In this document: positions 33,494 through 43,108 of the stretch, one piece after another
Numbering within the stretch: the first letter of the stretch is position 1
Layout: the number at the start of each line of letters is the position of its first letter
Source of the DNA: Calothrix sp. NIES-2098
GTDB taxonomy: Bacteria; Cyanobacteriota; Cyanobacteriia; Cyanobacteriales; Nostocaceae
Assembly (NCBI GenBank): GCA_002368175.1
Contig: AP018172.1
Coordinates: 4,529,001 to 4,593,000, forward strand
DNA: 64,000 nt
Reading direction: 5' to 3'
Made by a program: the position numbers and the translations under genes
Notes under the pieces: model-generated
The model's input: the letters and a program-made list of their open reading frames with translations, nothing else
Told to the model about the DNA's origin: nothing
Databases searched by the model: none

Positions 33494-34633
33494 TCAATAC
33501 TGGTTAGCTAAAAGTTTTGACTTTAGATAATGACGCATAGGTACTTCTACGAATTTATATGTTAGTGATGCAACTAATAAAGTAATAATCAAAAATACTC
33601 CTAGAGCGAGAAAATTTTCCAATCTAGTAAAACTTTGCCCAAAAATCTCGTTAAATTCATAAGACCAGAAAAATTTAATTAGTTCCTGAATAAACCAATG
33701 AACCAGATAAACTGAGTAAGATATTGTCCCGAGATAGAGCATTAGCTGTGAATTTAAAAATTTTGATATCACACTTTTGTTACTGACAGCTACAGCCAAA
33801 ATTAGTAGAGAAAACGCTGGTAAGATTAGCCAATCATGAAGGCTACGCCAATGATGCCAGTAATTATGCATAATCAGCATTATCCAAGTTATGGCTATAA
33901 TTGCCAGTAAATTGAGATTCAAATACTTTTGATAATTACTTCGACGATAGACTTTGTAAGTGATAATGCCAAGTACACATTCTAGTCCGCATCTTGCTAT
34001 CGCAGGTACACCGATAATACTATCTAAATTCCCACGAGTAAAAGTAACTAATAATAATATACCCAAGAGACTAGAAACATACATCAGTAAATCATTTTTA
34101 TAATTGCTTCTTAACAAGACAAATAATAAAAATGGAAATATACAGTAAATCACAAACTCGACACTAATTGACCAAGCTGGTTCATTCCAATAAGTATTAC
34201 ACCAAAATAGAGGTGGACAGTTGAGGTCAAAAGCTTGGAGAAGAAAAACATTGGCAAATAATGCTGTTAAGTTAAACTTATCCGTGAATGCAGAATGATG
34301 CAGTAAAAATGTTTTTACAATTTCTAATCCCACAAATAAAGCCAAAATAAATATATGCAGAGGATAGATTCTTGCAAAACGTGAAAGTAAGTATGAGCGA
34401 TAGTTATCTGAAATCACTTTTGTAGAAAAATCTCTGGCATAAACGTGGGTCATGATGAACCCACTCAAGATAAAGAAAAAGTCTACCCACAAATATCCAT
34501 TATGGAAAAAGTTACTATATGTTGATAAAGTTGAACCAGTTTTAGGTAAGGTGTAGTAAGAAAAATGATGGATGACAACAACTACAGATGCAACACCTCG
34601 CAGAGAGGTGAGCGAATTAATATGTTTGGACAT
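33494..34633 (-). CDS. Acyltransferase family 3 (OafA/YrhL-like) membrane protein
   Basis: A 379-residue polytopic membrane protein with about ten hydrophobic helices. The N-terminus reads SLTSLRGVASVVVVIHHFSYY, the typical LRGxA...H motif of family-3 acyltransferases, followed by WVDFFFILSGFIMTHVYA. Later helices include WSISVEFVIYCIFPF, also typical. These enzymes O-acylate sugars, lipids and secondary metabolites at the membrane. Position within the NRPS-PKS operon suggests acylation of the product. I use ATG 34633; a TTG six codons earlier is possible. It follows the JmjC-like gene closely. Confidence 0.85.
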   Translation of the reverse strand: MSKHINSLTSLRGVASVVVVIHHFSYYTLPKTGSTLSTYSNFFHNGYLWVDFFFILSGFIMTHVYARDFSTKVISDNYRSYLLSRFARIYPLHIFILALFVGLEIVKTFLLHHSAFTDKFNLTALFANVFLLQAFDLNCPPLFWCNTYWNEPAWSISVEFVIYCIFPFLLFVLLRSNYKNDLLMYVSSLLGILLLVTFTRGNLDSIIGVPAIARCGLECVLGIITYKVYRRSNYQKYLNLNLLAIIAITWIMLIMHNYWHHWRSLHDWLILPAFSLLILAVAVSNKSVISKFLNSQLMLYLGTISYSVYLVHWFIQELIKFFWSYEFNEIFGQSFTRLENFLALGVFLIITLLVASLTYKFVEVPMRHYLKSKLLANQY

Positions 34634-34663
34634 TGATATTTTTGCTATCAATTGAGACTTGTG

Positions 34664-35686
34664 TTATTTTGAGAAAATTTTGACTTTTTTCGCGATTTTG
34701 TTAGTAAATTCTTTGAGCCTTTTTTCAATTGATTTGAGTCTTAATGCTCCAGAACGCGGGATTGCAAATTTACTTTTTGGCTGGCGATCGCACAAAAGAC
34801 CTAAAGCAAATATTTTGATTTGGTCAAGCAGTGCAGATTTTCCTGGTGGGGTAGGTTCTAATCCGAGTTGGCGTAGATAGTTGTTGACTTGATATACTCT
34901 GGCTTTCAAATCGTACGGTCTTAGATAAAAGAGGATACTTAAAGCCACAGACACCTTATTACCGTTTTTAGCCCAATGAGGTGCCAGTATTGGATGATGC
35001 AGTCCTTTACCTGGTTGTAAATCGTAAACGCTGGCTTTAGTTTGATTTTCCTCTTGATAATTTGCTACATTTAGCTCGCCCATGTAAAATTTTTCGATTG
35101 CTTCCTCGCTGAGTACAGAACGATCATTTTGATCGAAGAGACTCATCTGTTTTTCGCCATGAATTTGAAAGAGGAAGTTCAACTCGCTATCAATGTGATA
35201 AGGCGTAACAGAATGGGGAGAAGCAATAAAGATGTAAGCACCGAACCAAGTCATTTCTTGGCGAAGCGGCCTACCTGTAAGAATTTCGAGTTCAGTGAAG
35301 ATTTGGTCAAGCAAAGCGGCGTATTCTGGGTCTACGTGCACATCTTCCAGCATTACCCAGGAATCTGATTCCGCAATTTCTGCGATCGCTTCCTTAACTT
35401 CCGAAATTTGCTTGATTCTGGGTCGATGATTCCACTTTTGCTCAACAGGGACTCTGCTGGTATAAGTCTGAATTTTGTTCGTTCTACCCTGACTGAGGAT
35501 AGTATCTGCTAACTCAACCAAGCGGGGAATTTCAAACAAAGGGTGTCCCGCCAGGTTATGGGAAAACATGAAGTGAGAAGAGTTGAAATTTTCTTTAAAG
35601 CTTAGGGGTTCTGCTTGAATGATTTGTTCAGGAAGTTTTGCATCCGACTTAATAGAAATACTTTCAACTAAATTATCAACTGTCAT
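34664..35686 (-). CDS. JmjC/cupin-like Fe(II)/2-oxoglutarate oxygenase
   Basis: A 340-residue protein whose core is a double-stranded beta-helix of the JmjC/cupin_8 type. TPYHIDSELNFLFQIHGEKQ gives the HxD iron ligands and the strand with the oxoglutarate-binding Lys; HHPILAPHWAKNGNKVSVAL supplies the distal His. Such enzymes hydroxylate side chains of amino acids, proteins or peptide intermediates, so a beta-hydroxylation of the NRPS-PKS product or its starter is plausible. It follows the PKS gene by about 130 bases on the same strand. The C-terminal 70 residues are basic and probably not catalytic. No transport signal is seen. Confidence 0.83.
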   Translation of the reverse strand: MTVDNLVESISIKSDAKLPEQIIQAEPLSFKENFNSSHFMFSHNLAGHPLFEIPRLVELADTILSQGRTNKIQTYTSRVPVEQKWNHRPRIKQISEVKEAIAEIAESDSWVMLEDVHVDPEYAALLDQIFTELEILTGRPLRQEMTWFGAYIFIASPHSVTPYHIDSELNFLFQIHGEKQMSLFDQNDRSVLSEEAIEKFYMGELNVANYQEENQTKASVYDLQPGKGLHHPILAPHWAKNGNKVSVALSILFYLRPYDLKARVYQVNNYLRQLGLEPTPPGKSALLDQIKIFALGLLCDRQPKSKFAIPRSGALRLKSIEKRLKEFTNKIAKKVKIFSK

Positions 35687-35814
35687 AAAAACCTCGATTT
35701 CAAAGTATTACAAAAATTACTGAATCTCACTATTTTTCTGTGTTATTGATGTTTGGCGCTGCTGAATTAGATGAAACAAATCATTCCGCCAGCAACGCCG
35801 ATTTTTACAGTACT

Positions 35815-38800
35815 TTAGGAAACACCAGCGACTTGTAAATATTTCCCTGGACGCTCAGGATCGGGGATGTACCAGGAAGGATTACCTTGGGGATCGCGTC
35901 CTAATTTTGCACCAGGTTGGGGAGGACGATTGCGGAGGCTGTTATTGGTAATAACAACTTCCTTTTGGCTGCGGGTTATGGCTTCTTCAGCAGGTGCAGC
36001 AAAGAAGCCAGCAGCTTGCATTTCAGCAAGACTCTCTTTAAAGGCTGTCATCACGAAAGCCAAATCAGCTTCGGAATGGGCTGTGGTGAGGAAGCAAGGA
36101 CGATGATCCCAAATATGCACTCCCTTTTCCCGCATCAAGTAAAAGAACAAATCTCCATAGATGAACTCTGGCGCAGGTTTCACCATGAATAGGGAGCCGA
36201 AATTATAAGCGGTGAAGGGTGCATTTACTTGTTGGAAACATCTCATTATTTCTGCTACAAACTTATCGGTTCTAGCATTGAGATTTTGCTGTAAGCTAGG
36301 GCCACTCTGCTTTAAATGTTGCAGTACTGCTTTTGCGGCTGCTAGTGCTAGGGGATGGCGGACGAAAGTACCAGCGAAGTAAGTGACACCAACCTCTGGA
36401 ACTGAATCATCACCATACTGCCAAAAGCCACCATCTAGAGCATCCATATATTTTGATGTCCCAGCAATGACTCCTATCGGTAGCCCACCGCCGACTATCT
36501 TACCGTAGGTAGCAATGTCAGCTTTAATACCGAAATGAGCTTGCGCGCCACCGGGATGAATTCTAAATCCAGTCACGATTTCATCAAAAATCAGAGCAAT
36601 ATCAGCCTCTTCAGTAAACTTACGCAATTGCTGTAAGAATTCTTTGGGTTGGTATTCTGGGCGGCGGCTTTGTACAGATTCCACCATCACCCCAGCTAAT
36701 TCATCAGCCCGACTTTTGAGGATTTCTAAAGACTCGGGTGAATCATAATCCAGTACCAAAATATTCTCTACTTTTTCAGGAGGAATACCAGGCGCGGCGG
36801 GAATTGACCGCAGTTGCTTGCTACCGCGAACAATGACTTCATCTAAAATGCCGTGATAAGCTCCTGAAAAGATAGCGATTAAATTCCGGCCTGTGATTGT
36901 CCGCGCCAACCGCATCGCCCCTAAAACGGCTTCTGAACCTGTATTGCAAAAAGCGGCGCGGTCAAAGTTGGTCAATTCACACATTAACTTTGCGACTTCT
37001 CCCACTAAAGGAGTTTGGGGGCCGATTTCCATACCGAGTTTTAATTGAGCTTCAATTGCTTCGGTAATGAAAGCTGGCGACCAACCAAATAAATTCAAAC
37101 CAAAACCGTTGCTTAAATCAACATATTCGTTACCGTCAATGTCCCAAAGTTTAGAACCCGATGAACGAGATACCACAATTGGATAAACCATCTCTTTCAT
37201 CGTGGGGTTGAAGCCAGAAACGCTTCTGGGATCTGCCAAGTAACGGCGATGAGATTGGGTATATTCTTTGGATTGTTGCGTCCGTTTTGTATATCGTTGG
37301 ATAAATTTATCTAGATAAGCGCGTTGTGCTGTTGTCAGAGTTTTCTGGGTTTTTTCAATTCGCGCTGCTGCACCAAATGCCTTTTTAGCACCGTTAGATT
37401 CAGCTTCTACTGCGGGTTTTGCTTCTGTGGTGGTTTGGGTAGGGGTAACAGATACAGTGTTTTGTGGAGTTGATACTGTCGGTACAACTGGCGTTGTTAG
37501 GGATAAATTGTTGTTACCCAGTAACGCCAATTGTTGAGTCATGATTTGTAGCTGCTGATTAATCACAGTTTCTAAGAAACTGGATGCAACAACAGGTTGA
37601 GCAGCAATTTGTTGAGGTACAGATACATTTGTAGGAACTTGATGCACTATCGCAGGTGTTGGTAATGCTGCTTCTGGAGTGGGTTCTGCAACAGTTTCTG
37701 TTAAACCAAGCGCTGATACAACTTCGGGAGATAAACCGTCATGGATCAAGTCAGCCAAGGTTCCTAAATTGGGGCAAACTTCTAGTAATTGTCTTAGTGT
37801 TACCTTGACTTTAAATTTTTTCTTTAACGCTAGCCCAACTTGCGTGAGAGATAGGGAATCTAACCCCATTTCTAAAAACGTTGTCGAGTCGTCAAAACCA
37901 GCGATTTCTAGTCCAGAGGTTTCTTCGAGAACTTCTTTGAGTAGGGGAATAAGTTTTTGCTTGGGGGATGACATAGTTGCAGGTTTCTCTAAACTTTGGG
38001 GATCGGGAGGTTGAGTAGTTTTGGCGCGGCTGGGATGGGGTAGTGGATCGATCCAAAAACGTTGGCGTTCAAAGGGATAAGTCGGAAGCGGAATTCGCTG
38101 GCGTGTTTCGTCTTGATAGAAATTGCTCCAGTCAATAGTCACTCCTGCTAACCACAGTTGTCCTACTGCTTTGAGTAATGCATTCCATTCGGCTGCGTTC
38201 TCAGCGTTGTCAGCCAGAGAAGGAATCGCAATTTGTTGTTTGATATCTTTTGCCTGTTGGCGCGCTAGGGTTGCAGTTGTAGCCCGTGGCCCTACCTCCA
38301 GCAGTACCCGTTCTGGCTGTTCCCATAGGGTTTGTACACCTTCCGCAAATCGCACAGTTTGGCGCAGATGATTCGCCCAATACATTGGATCGGTAGCTTG
38401 CTCGTTTGTAATCCAATTAGCAGTGACAGTGGAAACAAAGGGAATTTGAGGTGCTGATAATTTAACTTGTGCAACTACCTCTGCAAAGGGAGCCACAATA
38501 CTATCCATCATCGGGGAGTGGAAAGCATGGGAGGTATGGAGATGGCGACAGACAATCTCTTCGCTTTCTAGTTGTTGTTGTAGTGATGCGATCGCATCTG
38601 TGGGGCCTGCAACTACACATAGGGAGGGGCCATTAATTGCTGCGATCGCTAATTCTGCACTCAATCGTGGTTCTACTTCTTTAGCTGGGAGGCGGACTGA
38701 AAGCATGGCTCCCCCCGGTAACTCCCACATTAAGCGACCGCGAGTTGCAACCAACATCAGCGCATCTTCTAAGCTAAATACACCCGCAATACAGGCGGCA

Positions 38801-40713
38801 ACAAATTCACCAATACTATGCCCAATCATAGCTTCGGGTTTAACTCCCCAACTTTGCCATAGTTGAGCTAGGGCGTATTCAATGACGAATAATGCTGGCT
38901 GAGTAAAGAAGGTTTGTTTTAGAGAAATAGCAGCAGTTTCGCCATCGCCTGGTGCGGGATACATGATTTCGCGTAAATCTCTCCCCAGCAAAGGTTTGAG
39001 AATTTCCGCGCATCGATCTACTACCTCACGAAATACAAGTTCATGGTTGTAGAGATTCAATCCCATGTTCACATATTGCGATCCTTGCCCTGGGAACATA
39101 AAAGCAACAGGGGGATTACGGATTTCTGTATGACGGGTACTTACTTGATTGGGGTCTAAAGATTGGAGAGAGGCGATCGCATCTGTAATATCGTGACAAA
39201 CTACATAGCGGCGATAGTTGAAAGCTTTGCGGCCGCGCTGTAGGGTATAGGCAACATCAGCTAAGTTAACTTCGGCGTTGTATTGCAGATGTTGTTGTAA
39301 ATTGGCGGTTGCAGCATCTAAGGCTGTACTTGTTTTGGCGCAGAGCAACAATAGCTGCTGTGGACGAGAAGCACCGGCAAGTTGGATTTCTGGGGTTTCT
39401 TCCAAAACTACATGAGCATTCGTTCCACCCACACCAAAGGAACTCACACCAGCGCGGCGCGGAGTTTCACCTTCTGCCCATTCCACTAGTTTGGTATTGA
39501 CATAGAAGGGGCTGTTGGCAAAGTCAATTTTGGGGTTGGGCGCTGTAAAATTCAGGCTTGGGGGTAATTTTTTGTGATAAAGCGACAGCGCAGTTTTTAT
39601 TAAACCCGTTACCCCAGCCGCCGCTACTAAATGCCCAAGATTGCTTTTAACTGAGCCAATGGCACAAAATTGTTTCGCATCTGTATGCACTCGAAAAGCT
39701 TGCGTCAGTGCTTCAATTTCAATCGGGTCACCTAGCGGTGTGGCTGTACCGTGCGCTTCAATATAAGAGATGGTTTCAGGGTGAATGTTGGCGTAAGCTT
39801 GGGCCATTGCAATGGCTTCGGCTTGTCCATCTACACTGGGAGCCGTAAAGCTGACCTTATCACCACCGTCATTATTGATACCCAGTCCCCTAATCACCGC
39901 ATAAATGCGATCGCCATCTTGCAGTGCATCTTCTAAACGCTTTAGGGCAACTATTCCTGCGCCGTTATTGAACATTGTGCCTTGAGCGTTAACATCGAAG
40001 GGGCGACAATGTCCATCACCGGAAAGCATACTGCCTTCCTGAGCGATATAACCACTATTTTGGGGTGTAGTCATAGATACACCACCAGCTAAAGCCAAAT
40101 CGCATTGATAGTTGCTCAGGGCTTGGCAAGCCTGAATAATTGCTACCAAAGAAGTAGAGCAAGCAGTATTTACACTGACAGCCGGGCCTTTCAGGTTAAG
40201 TTTATACGCCGCACGGGTGGTTAAAAAGTCTTTTTCATTAGCTAGCATCGTTTGGAATTCACCGATGCGATCAACAATTTCCATCCGGCCACAAATGTGG
40301 TTGGCAAAATAAGTATTTTGTCCACAACCAGCGTACAAACCAATCAAACCGTCGAAAGATTCTGATTCATAACCAGCATTTTCTAGAGCTTCATACACCA
40401 ACTCTAAGAACACCCTGGCTTGCGGGTCCATCACCACGGCTTCTGAGGGATTAATGCCAAAGAAAGCTGCATCAAAGTTTTCGCCTCCGGGGATGGTTCC
40501 TCTAGCTTTGACGTAGCTAGCATCTTTGCAAAGGTTGGGGTCAATACTTGGATCTAGTTCTTCATCTTGAAAGAAAGTTGTTGACTCTACTCCCTCGCAG
40601 AGATTGTGCCACAATTCATCGACATTTCTAGCGCCAGGAAATCTTCCTACCATGCCAATAATGGCAATACCATCAATGGGATCTTGATTATCCGATGCTT
40701 GTATATCTACCAT
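35815..40713 (-). CDS. Type I PKS: KS-AT-ACP with C-terminal aminotransferase
   Basis: A 1632-residue protein: ketosynthase (about 12-430; Cys185 in NTACSTS, EAHGTATPLGDP and KSNLGHLVAAAG His sites), acyltransferase (about 550-850; GHSIGE and the malonyl-type HAFHS), acyl carrier (about 945-1015, EMGLDSLSL), an Ala/Gln/Pro/Thr-rich linker, and a glutamate-1-semialdehyde-type aminotransferase (about 1190-1590; PLP Lys in TYGKIVGGGLPIG). There is no ketoreductase, dehydratase or methyltransferase. The layout recalls the amino-transferring PKS modules of mycosubtilin, microginin and microcystin pathways. The expected step is one malonyl extension then transamination of the beta-keto to a beta-amino group. 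It starts 3 bases after the upstream A-PCP gene stops. Confidence 0.93.
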   Translation of the reverse strand: MVDIQASDNQDPIDGIAIIGMVGRFPGARNVDELWHNLCEGVESTTFFQDEELDPSIDPNLCKDASYVKARGTIPGGENFDAAFFGINPSEAVVMDPQARVFLELVYEALENAGYESESFDGLIGLYAGCGQNTYFANHICGRMEIVDRIGEFQTMLANEKDFLTTRAAYKLNLKGPAVSVNTACSTSLVAIIQACQALSNYQCDLALAGGVSMTTPQNSGYIAQEGSMLSGDGHCRPFDVNAQGTMFNNGAGIVALKRLEDALQDGDRIYAVIRGLGINNDGGDKVSFTAPSVDGQAEAIAMAQAYANIHPETISYIEAHGTATPLGDPIEIEALTQAFRVHTDAKQFCAIGSVKSNLGHLVAAAGVTGLIKTALSLYHKKLPPSLNFTAPNPKIDFANSPFYVNTKLVEWAEGETPRRAGVSSFGVGGTNAHVVLEETPEIQLAGASRPQQLLLLCAKTSTALDAATANLQQHLQYNAEVNLADVAYTLQRGRKAFNYRRYVVCHDITDAIASLQSLDPNQVSTRHTEIRNPPVAFMFPGQGSQYVNMGLNLYNHELVFREVVDRCAEILKPLLGRDLREIMYPAPGDGETAAISLKQTFFTQPALFVIEYALAQLWQSWGVKPEAMIGHSIGEFVAACIAGVFSLEDALMLVATRGRLMWELPGGAMLSVRLPAKEVEPRLSAELAIAAINGPSLCVVAGPTDAIASLQQQLESEEIVCRHLHTSHAFHSPMMDSIVAPFAEVVAQVKLSAPQIPFVSTVTANWITNEQATDPMYWANHLRQTVRFAEGVQTLWEQPERVLLEVGPRATTATLARQQAKDIKQQIAIPSLADNAENAAEWNALLKAVGQLWLAGVTIDWSNFYQDETRQRIPLPTYPFERQRFWIDPLPHPSRAKTTQPPDPQSLEKPATMSSPKQKLIPLLKEVLEETSGLEIAGFDDSTTFLEMGLDSLSLTQVGLALKKKFKVKVTLRQLLEVCPNLGTLADLIHDGLSPEVVSALGLTETVAEPTPEAALPTPAIVHQVPTNVSVPQQIAAQPVVASSFLETVINQQLQIMTQQLALLGNNNLSLTTPVVPTVSTPQNTVSVTPTQTTTEAKPAVEAESNGAKKAFGAAARIEKTQKTLTTAQRAYLDKFIQRYTKRTQQSKEYTQSHRRYLADPRSVSGFNPTMKEMVYPIVVSRSSGSKLWDIDGNEYVDLSNGFGLNLFGWSPAFITEAIEAQLKLGMEIGPQTPLVGEVAKLMCELTNFDRAAFCNTGSEAVLGAMRLARTITGRNLIAIFSGAYHGILDEVIVRGSKQLRSIPAAPGIPPEKVENILVLDYDSPESLEILKSRADELAGVMVESVQSRRPEYQPKEFLQQLRKFTEEADIALIFDEIVTGFRIHPGGAQAHFGIKADIATYGKIVGGGLPIGVIAGTSKYMDALDGGFWQYGDDSVPEVGVTYFAGTFVRHPLALAAAKAVLQHLKQSGPSLQQNLNARTDKFVAEIMRCFQQVNAPFTAYNFGSLFMVKPAPEFIYGDLFFYLMREKGVHIWDHRPCFLTTAHSEADLAFVMTAFKESLAEMQAAGFFAAPAEEAITRSQKEVVITNNSLRNRPPQPGAKLGRDPQGNPSWYIPDPERPGKYLQVAGVS

Positions 40714-40716
40714 TGC

Positions 40717-42702
40717 TTAAACACCTTGTTGATGATTACGGCGACGACTACGCGCTGCTTGTTGACGTTGAGCGCGATTTTGCAGCTTGTCATAAGCAGG
40801 TTGGCTGTTTTGTTTTAATTGCAAATACTTTGCTAATGCGCCAATTGTTGAATATTGAAAGAGCTTCACCGCAGGTAAATCAATACTCAGTTCCTGTTGT
40901 ATCCGCGCTGTAACTTGCAGAATTGAGATGGAAGTTGCTCCCAAATCGAAGAAATTATCATCTAAGCCAACGCGCTCAATTTTTAGCAAATCGCCCAAAA
41001 TAGCTGCTAATTGACGTTCTAAATCGGTTTGGGGAGCAATATAAGCTTGTTCGAGTTGCGGACGTTCTCTACTGGGTGCAGGTAATTTATGTCTATCAAC
41101 TTTGCCGTTTGCAGTTAAAGGTAGTGATTCCAACAACACAAAGGCTGATGGCATCATGTAATTAGGTAGTTTTTGCTGTAAAAAACTCCGCAATTGATTG
41201 TGCGTGTAACTACTGTGCTGATGCGGCACAATATAAGCAACTAACTGCTTTTCGCCTGTTTCTTGCTGAAGTGCTAATACCACATTTTCCCGCACGTCAG
41301 GATGTTGAGCAATTTCTCTTTCGATTTCGCCAAGTTCAATGCGGAAACCGCGAATTTTGACTTGATTATCAATTCTTCCTAAAAATTCGATATTCCTATT
41401 TGGTAAAAATCGCGCTAAATCGCCAGTTTTGTAGAGGCGTGTTTGCGAATTCCCATCAAAAGAGTGAAAAATAAACTTTTCAGCAGTCAAATCGGGACGG
41501 TTGAGATAGCCTCTAGCGAGTCCATCACCAGCAATGTACAACTCGCCAACTTCTGCGATCGCTACTTGTTGGAGGTTGTCATCTAATATATAAACTTGGG
41601 TATTGGCAATGGGGCGACCAATGGGGATGGAAGCACCTGGTTGCAATGGTGCTGTGATGCTGTAGCAGCAAGTAAAGGTTGTATTTTCTGTCGGGCCATA
41701 ACCATTAATTAGCTGACAGTTCTCTACAGTTTGGAGAAACTTCTGGACGTGGGGAACTGATAAAACATCGCCACCCGCTAAAAGCTGACGCAAGGATTTT
41801 AAAGCTTCAATTTTTTCATCAACTATCAGATGGAATAACCCAGCCGTTAGCCAAAGAGTTGTAACTTGGTTGTGCTGAATAATCTGCGCTAATTCTTCTA
41901 ATGATGGTGTATGCGGAGGAGCAATTACTAATTTTCCACCATTGAGTAAGCAACCCCAAATTTCTAAAGTTGAAGCATCAAAGGAAATCGGCGCAAGTTG
42001 TAGAATTACTTCTTTATCTGTTAATTGAGCATAGTTAGTTTCTTTAACTAACCTGACTACACCGCGATGAATCACACAAACACCCTTAGGTGTACCTGTG
42101 GAACCTGAAGTGTACATCACATAAGCCAGGTTTTCGGCAGTGACATTAGTAGTTAGATTCTCTTGGCTATTTGGAAAAATTGCATCCCAATTTTTATCTA
42201 AGCAAATTACAGATGCATTATGAGTAGGTAATTTAGTAACTAAATCTTTTTGAGTTAATAGTACCGATACCTTGGTATCAGACAGCATGAAAGCTAAACG
42301 TTCTTGCGGATAAGCAGGATCTAGAGGTACAAAAGCTCCACCAGCTTTAAGAATGGCGAGCAGCCCTACAACCATTTCTATTGAGCGTTCTACGCAAATT
42401 CCTACTAGAACTTCTGCACCAACCCCTAAGATTTGCAGATATTTTGCTAGTTGATTAGCACGACTATTCAAGTCTTTATAGGTAATTTGCTCCTCATTAA
42501 AAATTAAGGCTACAGCATCGGGTGTTTTTTCTACTTGCGCTTCAAATAACTCATGAATACAAGCTTGTTTGGGATAATCAGTTTGAGTATGATTCCACTT
42601 ATCTAGTAATTGCTGTTGGTCGGATTTTTTTAAGAGAGGCAATCTGAAACTATCTTGTTCTGAATCAGCTTTTCTAAATAAAGAATTAGTTATTAATTCC
42701 AT
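40717..42702 (-). CDS. NRPS loading protein A-PCP
   Basis: First gene of the NRPS-PKS line; 661 residues from ATG 42702. There is no condensation domain, so it loads the starter. The adenylation domain (about 30-540) has YTSGSTGTPKG, SFDASTLEIWG, NGYGPTENTT, YKTGDLARFLPN and NANGKVDR-like A10 (LTANGKVDRHKL). The specificity positions read D-A-L-W-L-G-G-T-F-K: Asp235 shows it recognises an alpha-amino acid, probably a branched aliphatic or related hydrophobic residue. The carrier domain is DNFFDLGATS. Sequence is strongly similar to the A domain of the gene at 30142-33423, implying a duplication. The basic C-terminal tail may dock to the PKS. Confidence 0.92.
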   Translation of the reverse strand: MELITNSLFRKADSEQDSFRLPLLKKSDQQQLLDKWNHTQTDYPKQACIHELFEAQVEKTPDAVALIFNEEQITYKDLNSRANQLAKYLQILGVGAEVLVGICVERSIEMVVGLLAILKAGGAFVPLDPAYPQERLAFMLSDTKVSVLLTQKDLVTKLPTHNASVICLDKNWDAIFPNSQENLTTNVTAENLAYVMYTSGSTGTPKGVCVIHRGVVRLVKETNYAQLTDKEVILQLAPISFDASTLEIWGCLLNGGKLVIAPPHTPSLEELAQIIQHNQVTTLWLTAGLFHLIVDEKIEALKSLRQLLAGGDVLSVPHVQKFLQTVENCQLINGYGPTENTTFTCCYSITAPLQPGASIPIGRPIANTQVYILDDNLQQVAIAEVGELYIAGDGLARGYLNRPDLTAEKFIFHSFDGNSQTRLYKTGDLARFLPNRNIEFLGRIDNQVKIRGFRIELGEIEREIAQHPDVRENVVLALQQETGEKQLVAYIVPHQHSSYTHNQLRSFLQQKLPNYMMPSAFVLLESLPLTANGKVDRHKLPAPSRERPQLEQAYIAPQTDLERQLAAILGDLLKIERVGLDDNFFDLGATSISILQVTARIQQELSIDLPAVKLFQYSTIGALAKYLQLKQNSQPAYDKLQNRAQRQQAARSRRRNHQQGV

Positions 42703-42919
42703 GTTGAAATTTGCCAAAGATATATCTTTATAGAAAATATGTGCTTTTTACGGACTGTTAAGCCTTGACTTTTACAAGTTTATAAGTTAATCCTGCAAGC
42801 ATTCTAGTTAATAAAATGTATTATCAAAATTTGTATCTTCTGTGTACTTCCTAAGGGTTTTGCTAATTATTACGCACCTGAAATTTAGTTATTTCATTCT
42901 GACCTATTTTCTGAAAATC

Positions 42920-42933
42920 GTAGTTATTGTTAC
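42920..42933. promoter_or_regulatory. GTA-N8-TAC sequence, NtcA-box-like (site 1)
   Basis: GTAGTTATTGTTAC is a perfect match to the NtcA consensus core GTA-N8-TAC. It lies about 220 bases before the NRPS start and about 660 before urtA. No well-spaced TAN3T -10 box follows in either direction, so function is doubtful. Confidence 0.35.
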
Positions 42934-43064
42934 TATATCTTTATGGAAAATTAAAACTTTAGAGCTAATTTGCAATGTGTCTATTAAGTAATTAGTGAAA
43001 ACACAATTAGCATATATATAGGAAACACACATATATTATTGATGTGTGCTGACCATAATTTTAA

Positions 43065-43108
43065 GTATATTTTTTTACAATTATTCTTAAGCAATCAGTC
43101 AATACGCT
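43065..43108 (+). promoter_or_regulatory. Candidate NtcA-activated promoter (site 2)
   Basis: GTATATTTTTTTAC at 43065-43078 matches GTA-N8-TAC, and TACGCT at 43103-43108 is a TAN3T -10 box 24 bases downstream, within the 20-24 spacing of class II NtcA promoters. It points to urtA, and urt operons are NtcA-dependent in Anabaena. The leader would be about 480 bases. Confidence 0.55.
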
